A stretch of 64,000 nucleotides of DNA from positions 1 through 64,000 of the forward strand of contig JAFZNG010000001.1 of the NCBI GenBank assembly GCA_017551025.1, given 5' to 3'. The notes under the pieces are model-generated. The model saw only the letters and a program-made list of their open reading frames with translations. It searched no databases and had not been told where the DNA came from. The first letter of the stretch is position 1. The number at the start of each line of letters is the position of its first letter. This DNA is from Paludibacteraceae bacterium (GTDB lineage: Bacteria > Bacteroidota > Bacteroidia > Bacteroidales > Paludibacteraceae). Positions 8,085-17,337 of this stretch are shown in pieces. The translations under genes were made by a program, and so were the position numbers.

Positions 8085-9691
8085 AATGTTTCTACAGCTT
8101 TCTTAGTAATTTCATCATCGCGCTCAAAGAGCGGGAAGAATCCTTTGTCACCCAATATATTACGTACGATATAGGCATGCAGCAAACGTATGGTGAGCGG
8201 TGCGGACTTGGCGATTTGTGCCTCATCGGGCTCGATGTCTTTTTGCTTGGCGTATGCCACAAACTCGCGCAGCAGGTTTTGGCTCTTCAGGTACTGCTCC
8301 AGCGACTGCCAGTCTTTGTACTGCGCCAGTTGCTTGCGATGCTTGTCGGTATATTGGTATGCAAATTGGTAGGTGTATGCGAGGTTGACGCAGCGGTTGA
8401 ACCACGGCGTGTTGAGCGTGGTGTCACGTCCTACGAATACGTCCGGCATGATACCGCCGCCACCGTGTACGACGCGGCCCGACTTGGTGTAGTAGGTCGT
8501 GGTGTCTTTGTAGTGGATACTGTCGGCGGCAAACATCTCGCCGTGGTCGTAGCGCTCGTTCATGTCGCGGTAATAGTCCTCCTGGTCGCCCAGTTCGTAG
8601 GGTTTCTGTACGCAACGGCCGGAAGGCGTATAGTAACGTGCGACGGTGATACGCACCTGAGATCCGTCACTGAGGTTGAAGGGTTGCTGCACGAGTCCCT
8701 TGCCGAACGAACGGCGACCGATGATAGTGGCGCGGTCGTTGTCCTGCATCGCGCCGGCGAAGATCTCGCTGGCCGAAGCCGAGTACTCATCCACCAGTAC
8801 GGCGAGCGGTACGTCCTGGAAGCGCCCCAAGCCGTTGGCCTTGGCCTCGTAGCGCGGATAACTGCGTCCCTCGGCATAGACGATCATCTCGTCTTTCTTC
8901 AGAAATTCATTGGCCATCTTGATCGCCTGATCCATATAGCCGCCCGAGTTCTCGCGCAGGTCGATAATATAGCGGTCAGCTCCTTCACTGCGCAGTTCGG
9001 CCAGGGCGGTAATAAACTCGCGATAGGTGGTCTCGGCAAACTTGTTGACGCGAATGAAACCGATCTTATGCTTACCGGCAGGGATGATGAACTTGGCATC
9101 TACCGAGGTAACCGGTATGTCGCCGCGCGTCACAGTATAGGTCAGCAATTCTTTCACACCCGAACGCTTGATACCCAGTTTGACTTTCGTGCCTTTCGGA
9201 CCACGCAGGGTGTGCAGGACTTTCTCGTTGTTGATTTTCTTACCTACAAACAGCGAGTCATCTACCGTGATGATCTTGTCGCCGGCCAGCACGCCGATGC
9301 TCTCGCACGGACCACCCGGGATGACAGCCACTACGGAGACGGTATCCTGCATGATGCTGAATTGCACACCGATGCCCGAGAACGAACCTTGCAGTTCGGA
9401 ATTGGTCAATTCCAGGTCTTCCTTGGGGATATACGAGGAGTGCGGATCCAGTTTCTGGATGATATCCTGCATCACTTCCTCGGTGATGCTATCAATATCC
9501 AGTTGGTCCACGTAGCTCTGCGCCATGATATGCAAGAGTTGGTCTACTTTCGACTGATCTTGGGCATAGATCTGACCGTTATGTACGTAGAAGCGCTGTT
9601 GCGCATTGGCTTTGTTATTGAGGGCATGTCCGATCAGAAACCCGATCATCAGACATACGACGGTCACGGTAGGTAAGATGTATTTTTTCAT
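8069..9691 (-). CDS. S41 family C-terminal processing peptidase
   Basis: 540 residues. The N-terminal hydrophobic segment (MKKYILPTVTVVCLMIGFLIG) exports or anchors it in the periplasm. A PDZ domain at about 90-170 (GSFSGIGVQFSIMQD, GDKIITVDD) recognises C-terminal tails. The catalytic tail-specific protease domain follows, with the nucleophile in EYSASASEIF and the lysine in RSFGKGLVQ. CtpA-type enzymes trim or degrade envelope proteins. Here it heads a minus-strand run with sulP, panD, tgt and the LPS permease; the biological link is unclear. The gap to dCMP deaminase contains a TTTACGAT-type repeat. Confidence 0.92.
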   Translation of the reverse strand: MKKYILPTVTVVCLMIGFLIGHALNNKANAQQRFYVHNGQIYAQDQSKVDQLLHIMAQSYVDQLDIDSITEEVMQDIIQKLDPHSSYIPKEDLELTNSELQGSFSGIGVQFSIMQDTVSVVAVIPGGPCESIGVLAGDKIITVDDSLFVGKKINNEKVLHTLRGPKGTKVKLGIKRSGVKELLTYTVTRGDIPVTSVDAKFIIPAGKHKIGFIRVNKFAETTYREFITALAELRSEGADRYIIDLRENSGGYMDQAIKMANEFLKKDEMIVYAEGRSYPRYEAKANGLGRFQDVPLAVLVDEYSASASEIFAGAMQDNDRATIIGRRSFGKGLVQQPFNLSDGSQVRITVARYYTPSGRCVQKPYELGDQEDYYRDMNERYDHGEMFAADSIHYKDTTTYYTKSGRVVHGGGGIMPDVFVGRDTTLNTPWFNRCVNLAYTYQFAYQYTDKHRKQLAQYKDWQSLEQYLKSQNLLREFVAYAKQKDIEPDEAQIAKSAPLTIRLLHAYIVRNILGDKGFFPLFERDDEITKKAVETLCTTH

Positions 9692-9728
9692 TTACGATGG
9701 GACGATTTACAATTTACGATTTAGGATT
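9690..9728. repeat. Family I repeat (TTTACGATT type)
   Basis: Three to four imperfect copies of TTTACGAT/TTTACAAT fill the gap between the S41 peptidase and the dCMP deaminase. They provide the deaminase stop codon. Confidence 0.65.
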
Positions 9729-10146
9729 GTTGGTCGTTGAGATGTACCACCTCGATACCGGCTTTGCGCAGCAAATCTACGCCGTCCATGAGGCGGTATT
9801 CCTCTCCGTATACAACACGCTTGATACCCGCTTGGATGATCAGCTTCGAGCACTCCAGACACGGACTGGCCGTGACGTAAAGCGTCGCGCAGTCCGACGA
9901 GTTGTTGGAGCGGGCAACCTTGCTGATCGCATTCGCTTCGGCGTGCAGTACGTAGGGATACGACACGTTGTTTTCATCTTCACAGACGTTCTCAAACCCC
10001 GACGGCGTACCGTTGTAGCCGTCGGAGATGATCATCTGATCCTTTACGAGCAATGCCCCTACCTTGCGGCGCACGCAGTAGCTGTTCTCAGCCCAGGTGC
10101 GTGCCATGCGCATGTAGAGGTAGTCGCGACGGGTTTGCTTGTCCAT
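9721..10146 (-). CDS. dCMP deaminase (ComEB-like)
   Basis: 141 residues, a zinc-dependent cytidine deaminase-fold enzyme. It converts dCMP to dUMP, feeding thymidylate synthesis. The zinc motif is complete: HAEAN supplies His and the proton-shuttle Glu, and SPCLEC supplies two Cys. The N-terminal RMARTWAENSYCVRRKVGALL is characteristic of the dCMP deaminase branch. It follows thioredoxin with a 2-base gap, so translation is probably coupled. The last codons and the stop fall in a TTTACGATTT-type repeat. A general CMP/dCMP deaminase is the only serious alternative. Confidence 0.9.
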   Translation of the reverse strand: MDKQTRRDYLYMRMARTWAENSYCVRRKVGALLVKDQMIISDGYNGTPSGFENVCEDENNVSYPYVLHAEANAISKVARSNNSSDCATLYVTASPCLECSKLIIQAGIKRVVYGEEYRLMDGVDLLRKAGIEVVHLNDQQS

Positions 10147-10148
10147 GA

Positions 10149-10463
10149 TTAGAGCAGACTGTTAATCTTTTGTTCGAGAGTAGCTTCGGGGCATGCGCCT
10201 ACGTGGCGGTCTACCAGTTCGCCGTTCTTGAAGAACAGCATCGTAGGAATACTCATGATGCCGTATGCTTCGCACGACTCGGGGTTCTCGTCTACGTTGA
10301 GTTTGCCTACCAGTACGCGGCCATCGAATTTCTCGGCCATCTTATCTACGATAGGTGACATCATGCGGCATGGACCGCACCAGGTGGCCCAGAAATCTAC
10401 TACTACGGGTTTGCCCTCAGCGAGCAATTCTTTAAAACTTTGATCAGTAACGTTGAGTGTCAT
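10149..10463 (-). CDS. trxA: Thioredoxin
   Basis: 104 residues, the standard length for a single thioredoxin domain with no signal peptide, so cytoplasmic. The active site WCGPC is at residues 28-32, and the cis-proline motif SIPTM and the FKNGE turn are present. It reduces disulfides in proteins such as ribonucleotide reductase. The ATG overlaps the stop of the clp gene by 4 bases. The small operon clp, trxA, dCMP deaminase suggests general proteostasis and nucleotide housekeeping. Confidence 0.95.
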   Translation of the reverse strand: MTLNVTDQSFKELLAEGKPVVVDFWATWCGPCRMMSPIVDKMAEKFDGRVLVGKLNVDENPESCEAYGIMSIPTMLFFKNGELVDRHVGACPEATLEQKINSLL

Positions 10464-12745
10464 AATGTTTTTGTATTTAAATGTTTGATAGTTATTCGTT
10501 TTTGTTCGGGACGCTCCAGTAGCATATCTACCACCTCGTCCTCCAGATAGGTCTGTATCGCACGCTTAACCGGTCGTGCACCCTTTTGCGGGTCGTATGC
10601 CCGGTCGAGCAGTTCGAGTTGTACGTCCTCGGTGAGCACCAATTGATGGCCCGTCTTGCGCATACGTTCCTTGAGTTGACTCACCTCTATGTTAATAATG
10701 CGCGCGAGTGCGTTGCGCGTGAGAGGGCGGAAAATAACAACGTTATCCAGTCGGTTGACAAACTCCGGTGGGAAGGTCTTCTCCAGGGCTTTCATCAGGG
10801 TCTGACGCGTCGCTTTCTCATCCATCTCGCTCTGGGTAAAGCCGATGCCGCCACCGAAGTCTTTGAGTTGGCGCGTACCGACATTACTGGTCATGATGAT
10901 GATCGTGTTCTTGAAGTCCACCTCATGGCCTTGACGGTCGGTCAGTCGGCCTTCGTCTAACATCTGCAGCAGTACGTTGAAGATATCGGGGTGGGCTTTT
11001 TCTATCTCGTCAAAGAGCACCACGGCGTAGGGTTTGCGCCGCACGGCTTCGGTGAGTTTACCGCCGTCCTCATGGGCTTCGTATCCCGGAGGTGCTCCTA
11101 CCAGCAGGGATGCCGTATGTTTCTCCGAGAACTCCGACATGTCGAAGCGTATCAGGGCTTCGCGCTGCCCGAACATCTCTTCGGCCAGGCATTGCGCCAG
11201 GTGGGTCTTGCCGACACCCGTCGGGCCGAGGAAGAAGAACGTACCGATCGGACGGCGCGGGTCGCGCAGACCGAGACGGCTACGCTGGATGGCACGTACG
11301 ACGGCCTCGACGGCTTCGTCCTGACCTACAACATGCTCCAGCAGTCGGTTGCTCATCGTGCGCAAGCGCTCGCTCTCGCTATGCTCTACGCGCTGTACGG
11401 GTACGCCGGATATCATGCTTACTACCGATGCTACCTCTTGCTCCGTGATCTCCTGCAACCGGTCTTGCGGTTCGTCCAGGGCTTTCTGGCGGGCATGAGC
11501 ACGTGCACCTACCTCGTCCATTACGTCGATGGCTTTGTCCGGGAAGGCACGGTCGGTGAGGTAGCGTTCGCTCATCTCAACGCAGGCCTTGAGCACCTTG
11601 TCGGGATAGACTACGCGGTGGTACTGCCCGTAATGTTCGCGCAGTTGCTCCAGGATATGCAGGGTCTCGTCGGTAGTGGTCGGACGGACGGTTACTTTCT
11701 GGAATCGGCGCTCCAGGGCACCGTCTTTCTCAATCGACTTGGCATACTCTGCCGTGGTGGTCGCACCGATACACTGTACTTCGCCGCGAGCCAGGGCAGG
11801 CTTGAGTATATTCGCGGCATCCAGCGATCCTTGGGCATTACCCGCACCCATAAGCGTATGTATCTCATCGATGAAGAGAATGATATCGGGGTGGTGCTGG
11901 AGTTCCTGGAGCACGGCTTTCATGCGTTCCTCAAACTGACCGCGATAGGTTGTGCCGGCCACCATCGATGCGAGATCGAGCGTGATGATACGCTTGCCTT
12001 TCAGCGCTCCGCCTTCGCCCGAGACGATACGTAGCGCCAGTCCTTCGACAATGGCCGATTTGCCTACGCCGGGGTCACCGATGAGGATGGGGTTGTTCTT
12101 CTTGCGTCGGCTTAGTATCTGCACGACGCGTTCTATCTCTATGTCACGTCCTACGACGGGGTCGAGTTTTCCCTCTTGGGCCATCTTGCTCAGGTCGCGT
12201 CCGTACTTATCCAGTGCGGAGGTCTTGCCGTAGTTCTCCTTGCTGCCGGGTTTCGGACCACCTACATAGCTGGCCTCCCGGCTACGGCCTTCCTCTTCGG
12301 GGGCTTTCTGCTCGGGTTGGATACGCGGCTGTTTATACAGTTCGGCGATACGCGGGAAGTCGATCTGCCAGATCTGCTCCAGGTAACCTGCACAACGGTT
12401 GATTTGTTCGCGCAGGATGGCCATCAGCAGGTGAACCGACCCGACGGCATCGGCACGGTATTCGCGGGCGATACCTTCACTGATTCGCAGGATACGTTCG
12501 GTCTGGCTGCTGCGTTTGATAGCCGTCACCAGGTTTTGTGACTCCTTGCGCAGCGCACCGTCGAGTTGCTCTTTCGCACTCGCGGTATCGAGTCCGGCCT
12601 TCTGTAGCAAGTCATAGGCCGTACCTTCGCCCAGACGCAGGATACCGAGCAACAGGTGCTCGGGGAGTATCTCTTCGTTTTGTAGCCGCTCCGCTTCATC
12701 GCGGGCGTAGATAAGAATCTTATTTAATCGCGTTGTTAATGGCAT
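10460..12745 (-). CDS. ClpC/ClpA-type AAA+ unfoldase
   Basis: 761 residues. An N-terminal double Clp_N domain (about 1-140) is followed by two AAA+ modules with Walker A motifs GDPGVGKS (223-230) and GPTGVGKT (507-514). The loop GGGIGF in the second module resembles the IGF/LGF tripeptide that docks ClpP, so it should act as an unfoldase for a ClpP protease rather than as a ClpB disaggregase. It is shorter than typical ClpC (about 820): between GARAH (412-418) and ITEQEV (433-438) there is no long coiled-coil middle domain. This makes it ClpA-like in architecture, with ClpC-like flanking sequence. ClpP is not in this window. Confidence 0.88.
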   Translation of the reverse strand: MPLTTRLNKILIYARDEAERLQNEEILPEHLLLGILRLGEGTAYDLLQKAGLDTASAKEQLDGALRKESQNLVTAIKRSSQTERILRISEGIAREYRADAVGSVHLLMAILREQINRCAGYLEQIWQIDFPRIAELYKQPRIQPEQKAPEEEGRSREASYVGGPKPGSKENYGKTSALDKYGRDLSKMAQEGKLDPVVGRDIEIERVVQILSRRKKNNPILIGDPGVGKSAIVEGLALRIVSGEGGALKGKRIITLDLASMVAGTTYRGQFEERMKAVLQELQHHPDIILFIDEIHTLMGAGNAQGSLDAANILKPALARGEVQCIGATTTAEYAKSIEKDGALERRFQKVTVRPTTTDETLHILEQLREHYGQYHRVVYPDKVLKACVEMSERYLTDRAFPDKAIDVMDEVGARAHARQKALDEPQDRLQEITEQEVASVVSMISGVPVQRVEHSESERLRTMSNRLLEHVVGQDEAVEAVVRAIQRSRLGLRDPRRPIGTFFFLGPTGVGKTHLAQCLAEEMFGQREALIRFDMSEFSEKHTASLLVGAPPGYEAHEDGGKLTEAVRRKPYAVVLFDEIEKAHPDIFNVLLQMLDEGRLTDRQGHEVDFKNTIIIMTSNVGTRQLKDFGGGIGFTQSEMDEKATRQTLMKALEKTFPPEFVNRLDNVVIFRPLTRNALARIINIEVSQLKERMRKTGHQLVLTEDVQLELLDRAYDPQKGARPVKRAIQTYLEDEVVDMLLERPEQKRITIKHLNTKTL

Positions 12746-12749
12746 ATAT

Positions 12750-12824
12750 CGTCTTTTGTCTTTTATCTTTTATCTTTTATCTTTCGACTTTTGTCTTTTA
12801 TCTTTCGACTTTTATCTTTTATCT
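12750..12824. repeat. Family B repeat (CTTTTATCTTTCGACTTTTG type)
   Basis: About ten imperfect copies of a seven-to-eight-base unit (TCTTTTA, TCTTTCGAC, TTTTGTC) fill the whole gap between the porin and clp genes. The reverse complement reads AAAGTCGAAAGACAAAAG. The same family recurs at 17350, 22611 and 31321. Confidence 0.85.
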
Positions 12825-14763
12825 ACTTATAGAATTGCCAAACCAGTCCGGCGCGGAAGACATCAGGGTTCATCGCATAGCCCGGCATAGTGAGGCGATC
12901 GGTATTATCTTTCATAAATAGGTGGTTCAGGTGTTGGTATTGGGCGAAGAAGCGCAGTCGTAGTCGCCGTACAAACAGACCTGCATAGACGCTCAGCACG
13001 GGATAGTTACCCACCAGGGTGGTCGTCTGACTGCAGAACTGACCGGAGGCGGGATCGAAGACGGGTGCATGGTAGCGGGTGAAGTAGCGCAGGTCGGCAC
13101 CGAACTGTACGTCCAGGTTGTGCTTGAACCACGAACCGTGGTAGTACAGGTTATGATATAGTATGAGGTCGGGTACGCTGACCACGGAGTCGCAGGTGCT
13201 GTATTGATATACGACGCGGTTCTCGAGATTGACCCAAGGCGTGGTAATATCCACCTGCGCCTTGGCCGAGAAGAGCTGTACATGTCCGTCATGTTGCGTC
13301 GGTTGTCCGTCCCGGAAATAGATGGCACGGCTGAGGTTTTCGAAGTCAAATTCCAGCTTCGGCTTTACCCACTTTGTCGGATAGGCAATTTTGCCGCCGG
13401 CGTGGATGCGGTAGGTCTTCGAAAAATCGTTATCCCAACGGAGGTGGTTGCTGTAGTAATGCTGGTAGTAGTACGACGGTGTTTCGTTGCGCACGCTGGC
13501 TTGGGCGGAGATATACATGGTATCTTTGCCCAGGCGGAAGTCGGTGTTGAGGTGTCCGCCTACGTGGAACTCACCGATCTTGTAGCCCACCACGCATACA
13601 TCGCCATCGAAGCCGTACTTGACCCACTTACCCATATTCTTATACAGTGCTCCGCCGACGAAGGTGTTGTTGGTCCACTTGTAACGATACAGCGAGTCTT
13701 GCCAGAGGCTGTCTATATTGAGCAGCATATGGCGCTGGCATTCGTTGTAGGCATAGACGGTTGCGCCGAATTTGAGTTTGTGGTTAAAGGCCTCTTCAAA
13801 GGTGACGGCTACGGTATTCTTTATTGTCAACACATCGGACGAGTCGCGTGTGGAACTGGGGTTGACAAAACAGGTGTCATAAAACCCTTGCGAGGCGGTC
13901 TGTTCAATATAGCGTCGGTTGCTGTTATTCGTCTCGAAGGTATAGTTGAACGTGATCATCGGAATGTACTGGATCTTCACGGTGTCGCGTTTCTCAATAT
14001 GTCCATCCACGTTCACCTCAATAGTGTCGTGGTATTCCCGGTCGTAGGTGATGCTATACGAGTGGTTCATATACCCCGCCAGGTAGCGGTAACCCGCCAT
14101 GGCGTTGAGTCGTACGGGCATGTCTTCCGGTTGGAGTTTGCCCGCCAGTTCGTTGATGTTCTGGAGTCCGCCGTTGTCGAAGCAGGAGAGGCGGTTCCAG
14201 AGGAAGGCGGCATGCAGGGCATAGTGGTTGCCGTTATAGCTGCCGAATACCGAACCGTTGTAGGTCTTGCCGGCCTGATTGGCATAGTGACCTGCGTCGG
14301 TGAGGTAGTTCATCTCAAAGCCGAGGTTGAGTCGTCGGTTTAGGTTACCTGCGAACAGTACGTGCAGGTCGTTGTCCTCGTGGTACGAGGTGAAGCCCTT
14401 GCGGTAGTGGAGTTGCGAGAAGGGCAGGGTGGTGTTGTAGTAGCGGACGGTCTGAGGCGTGATGGTATAGGCGTCATAGACCGCACCGAAGGGGTCGTCT
14501 ACGTGGCGGGTGCGGTCGAAGTAGAGTCGACTCATCGCGGCGGAGACGAGTTGTCCGTTACTTACATTGCTTAGTGAGTAGTCGTTGAGTGCCTCGCGCA
14601 TGGGCATGCCGAGAAAGGCGGAGTCCACCTCCGTCGTGTCTGCCACGGCCATGGGGTTGTTCATCTCCCAGGTTCTAATGCGCGAGACTACAGTCGGTCC
14701 TTTAGCAGTGGCCACGTGGACCACTGCTATCAGACAGACTAATATCAACCAGTTTCGCTTCAA
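12823..14763 (-). CDS. Putative outer-membrane porin
   Basis: 646 residues with a signal peptide (MKRNWLILVCLIAVVHVATA). The body is rich in alternating aromatic beta-strands such as YNGSVFGSYNGNHYALHAAF and ends in the aromatic strand AGLVWQFYK, as expected for a beta-barrel inserted by BAM. The pattern of the first 150 residues (TWEMNNPMAVADTTEVDSAF, TRHVDDPFGAVYDAY) fits the Bacteroidota putative-porin family (Porin_10 type). The cargo is unknown. It is 6 bases downstream of the GH57 gene, so transcription from the glycogen block is likely. Confidence 0.8.
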   Translation of the reverse strand: MKRNWLILVCLIAVVHVATAKGPTVVSRIRTWEMNNPMAVADTTEVDSAFLGMPMREALNDYSLSNVSNGQLVSAAMSRLYFDRTRHVDDPFGAVYDAYTITPQTVRYYNTTLPFSQLHYRKGFTSYHEDNDLHVLFAGNLNRRLNLGFEMNYLTDAGHYANQAGKTYNGSVFGSYNGNHYALHAAFLWNRLSCFDNGGLQNINELAGKLQPEDMPVRLNAMAGYRYLAGYMNHSYSITYDREYHDTIEVNVDGHIEKRDTVKIQYIPMITFNYTFETNNSNRRYIEQTASQGFYDTCFVNPSSTRDSSDVLTIKNTVAVTFEEAFNHKLKFGATVYAYNECQRHMLLNIDSLWQDSLYRYKWTNNTFVGGALYKNMGKWVKYGFDGDVCVVGYKIGEFHVGGHLNTDFRLGKDTMYISAQASVRNETPSYYYQHYYSNHLRWDNDFSKTYRIHAGGKIAYPTKWVKPKLEFDFENLSRAIYFRDGQPTQHDGHVQLFSAKAQVDITTPWVNLENRVVYQYSTCDSVVSVPDLILYHNLYYHGSWFKHNLDVQFGADLRYFTRYHAPVFDPASGQFCSQTTTLVGNYPVLSVYAGLFVRRLRLRFFAQYQHLNHLFMKDNTDRLTMPGYAMNPDVFRAGLVWQFYK

Positions 14764-14769
14764 ACTTGC

Positions 14770-16035
14770 TTATTTTTTCTTAGCCAGTTTTTGCTGAAGT
14801 TTCTGAATCTCATCTTCCTGGTTACGGATCGTCTTGAGGAGTTCGTTGAGTTCCTCATTCTCGATGGTTGTCGGGTACTGCTCCTCTACCATCTGCAGGA
14901 AGTCGGACAGGACATTCATGTAGTTGATGAAGGCATCGTATGCCGACTCGTACTGGGTATGTCCTTGGTCGATATGATTCATGTAGTGCAGGTAGTTGAT
15001 ATCCTGCAGGCGGAGCCATGCCATCTTCAGGTTCTTGTCCTGGCAGAGGTGCACACGCTCAGCGACAGCATAGAGCTTGTTGAGTGCCTCTTGCTGCAGG
15101 TCGTTGCCGTAGAATACCGACAGGTCTTTGGCCTCACCGGCCCAGGTCAGCGGCGTGGGCGACGAGATAATGTCGCTCGACGGCAATTTCTTAGCGGCCT
15201 CCGACGGGGTGATGAAGCCCATCTCGCGCTCCAGCACGAAGTAAGGCAGTGCCTTCAGGAAGTCGAAGATACCCGTACCGGCGTTCTGGAGGATACCGAA
15301 GGTCTCGGCGCCAACCCAGATATTGACGAGGTCCTCACCTTCCGGCAGGGCCTTCAGCTGGTCGGCATATTTCTCGGCATCGATAGGGAAGTTGCCCCAA
15401 CCCGGATCCGAGAAATGGAAACTCAACTCATCGCAGAGCGCGGTGTTGCGCAGCAGCACTTTCACCTTGCTCGAACCGGCCGACTGATAGACATAGTTCG
15501 GCGACTTCCAGCTCAACACGTGCTTAGCGCCTTCCGTCAGGATGGTCTTCAGACCCAACTTCTGCAGGTTGTATGCCAACTCGTCGGTATAGAGCAACTC
15601 GGTGTTCCAGAGAGCGGTGGTCTTCACGCCAAACAACTCCTTTAACAGCGCCGATTGCAGTTCGATTTGCTGCTTGAACTCTTGTTGGTTGTACTCGCAG
15701 GCGATCGAGTAGCTGTAGGGCGAAGCCAAGAACTCTACACACTTGGTGTCGGCCAGCTCCTTGAGGATATCGATCATCTCCGGAGCGAACTGCTCAAACA
15801 TCTCGAGGGTGCTGCCCGAGATAGCCAGTGCACAATGGAATTTGCCCTTCGAGAGTTTGATCATGTCGCGCAGCGTAGCGCAGAGCGGCATATACGAGGT
15901 ATTTACGAGCCACTGCAGATGGTCTTCGGTCTGCATGTCATCGTAGTAGTAATGATCTTGTCCGATATCGAAGAAACGATAGCGTTTCAGACGATACGGC
16001 GCATGCATTTGAAAGCAAAAACAAATATTTTTCAT
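14770..16035 (-). CDS. Glycoside hydrolase family 57 (alpha-amylase type)
   Basis: 421 residues, no signal peptide, cytoplasmic. The start MKNICFCFQMHAPYRLKRYR, with the conserved QMHxPYR motif, is typical of the Bacteroidota GH57. The nucleophile region corresponds to ALWNTELLY. The C-terminal 60 residues form a charged coiled coil (EELNELLKTIRNQEDEIQ). Members act on alpha-1,4-glucans as amylase, glucanotransferase or branching enzyme; which activity this is cannot be decided. It follows a GT4 and a debranching enzyme in a standard Bacteroidales alpha-glucan gene set. Confidence 0.9.
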   Translation of the reverse strand: MKNICFCFQMHAPYRLKRYRFFDIGQDHYYYDDMQTEDHLQWLVNTSYMPLCATLRDMIKLSKGKFHCALAISGSTLEMFEQFAPEMIDILKELADTKCVEFLASPYSYSIACEYNQQEFKQQIELQSALLKELFGVKTTALWNTELLYTDELAYNLQKLGLKTILTEGAKHVLSWKSPNYVYQSAGSSKVKVLLRNTALCDELSFHFSDPGWGNFPIDAEKYADQLKALPEGEDLVNIWVGAETFGILQNAGTGIFDFLKALPYFVLEREMGFITPSEAAKKLPSSDIISSPTPLTWAGEAKDLSVFYGNDLQQEALNKLYAVAERVHLCQDKNLKMAWLRLQDINYLHYMNHIDQGHTQYESAYDAFINYMNVLSDFLQMVEEQYPTTIENEELNELLKTIRNQEDEIQKLQQKLAKKK

Positions 16036-16040
16036 AATAC

Positions 16041-16076
16041 TAATTTTTAATTCGTAATTTTTAATTATTAATTACT
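16041..16076. repeat. Family A repeat (AATTTTTAATT type)
   Basis: About four copies of (A)TTTTTAATT with a CG-containing variant lie between the GH57 and GT4 genes. This is the most frequent repeat family in the window. Confidence 0.8.
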
Positions 16077-17337
16077 ACAGGGTATGGTTAATAACTCCGT
16101 CGTAGATGCGACGCACTTTCAGTCCGGCATCGGCCCACTTGATATTATTCACTTCGGCGATACCGAGGTCGTGTAGGCTCTTGTACATAGCCGGATACTT
16201 GACGATGGCGTAGATAGCATCGGCCATGGCATCGATATCCCAGTAGTCGGTCTTGATAGCGTGCTGCAGGATCTCTGCGCAACCCGACTGATGAGAGATA
16301 ATCGACGGACAGCCTACCTGCATAGCCTCGAGCGGCGAGATACCGAACGGCTCGGAAACCGACGGCATGATATATACGTCGCTCATGGCGAGCATCTCCT
16401 GTACCTGCTTGCCGCGCATGAAGCCCGGGAAGTGGAACTTATCGGCGATGCCGCGTTTGGCTACGAGGTCGATCATCTCGGCCATCTTATCACCGCTACC
16501 GGCCATGACGAAGCGTACGCCGTCGGTCTTTTCCAGCACGCGTGCGGCAGCCTCTACGAAGTACTCCGGACCTTTCTGCATCGTGATACGACCTAAGAAC
16601 GTCACCAGTTTGTCTTTGCGTTCGGGTTTGGTGAACTCTTCGGGGTGAGCCAGAGGTTCTACGGCATTGTGCACCGTCGATACCTTACGCGGGTCCTGAC
16701 CGTATTTCTCGATGACGGTCTGGCGGGTTAGGTTACTTACGCACATGATATGATCCGCTTCGTCCATACCGCGCTTCTCGATAGCATAAACCGTCGGGTT
16801 GACATTACCGCGGCTACGGTCGAAGTCCGTTGCGTGCACGTGGATCACCAGCGGTTTGCCGGAGATATGCTTGGCGAATACACCGGCGGGGTAGGTCAAC
16901 CAGTCGTGGCTGTGGATGATATCGAAGTCCAGGCTGTGTGCCAGCACGGATGCTACGGCTTCGTAGTTGCCGATCTCCTCGATGAGGTTGTCCGGGTAGC
17001 GGCCCGAGAAACCGATACAACCGAGGTCGTCCGTACCGATACGGCGGTAGTCGTAGCGGATGCCGTCGCGGAAGTGGTAATACTCCTCCGGCGTCATCTT
17101 GCCCTCCATACGTTGCTTGACGTAATCGTAGTTATTGTCTTTCCATACTACAGGAATACTGTTCGCACCGATGATGCGCAGGAAGGATTGATCCTCGTCG
17201 CCCCAGGGTTTGGGGATGACGAAGGTGATATGCATATCTTCCTGTTCGGCCATGCCGCGGGTCAGTCCGTAGCTGGCGGTGCCGAGACCTCCTAAGATAT
17301 GAGGGGGAAACTCCCATCCGAACATTAGTGCTTTCAT
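16075..17337 (-). CDS. Glycosyltransferase family 4, glycogen synthase-like
   Basis: 420 residues in a GT-B fold. The N-terminus MKALMFGWEFPPHILGGLG carries the GGLG donor-side loop seen in glycogen/starch synthase-like enzymes. The C-terminal half has EPFGISPLEAMQVGCP, the E-x7-E motif of GT4 retaining transferases. In Bacteroidales this gene pairs with the debranching enzyme and GH57 and is thought to elongate alpha-glucan. Its ATG overlaps the stop of the debranching gene by 4 bases, so the two are co-translated. The exact donor (ADP- or UDP-glucose) is unknown. Confidence 0.88.
   Translation of the reverse strand: MKALMFGWEFPPHILGGLGTASYGLTRGMAEQEDMHITFVIPKPWGDEDQSFLRIIGANSIPVVWKDNNYDYVKQRMEGKMTPEEYYHFRDGIRYDYRRIGTDDLGCIGFSGRYPDNLIEEIGNYEAVASVLAHSLDFDIIHSHDWLTYPAGVFAKHISGKPLVIHVHATDFDRSRGNVNPTVYAIEKRGMDEADHIMCVSNLTRQTVIEKYGQDPRKVSTVHNAVEPLAHPEEFTKPERKDKLVTFLGRITMQKGPEYFVEAAARVLEKTDGVRFVMAGSGDKMAEMIDLVAKRGIADKFHFPGFMRGKQVQEMLAMSDVYIMPSVSEPFGISPLEAMQVGCPSIISHQSGCAEILQHAIKTDYWDIDAMADAIYAIVKYPAMYKSLHDLGIAEVNNIKWADAGLKVRRIYDGVINHTL

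Noticed and set aside
8177-9676. 499-residue open frame antisense to the S41 peptidase
   Set aside because: The opposite strand encodes a complete S41 protease with PDZ and catalytic motifs; this frame is a shadow.
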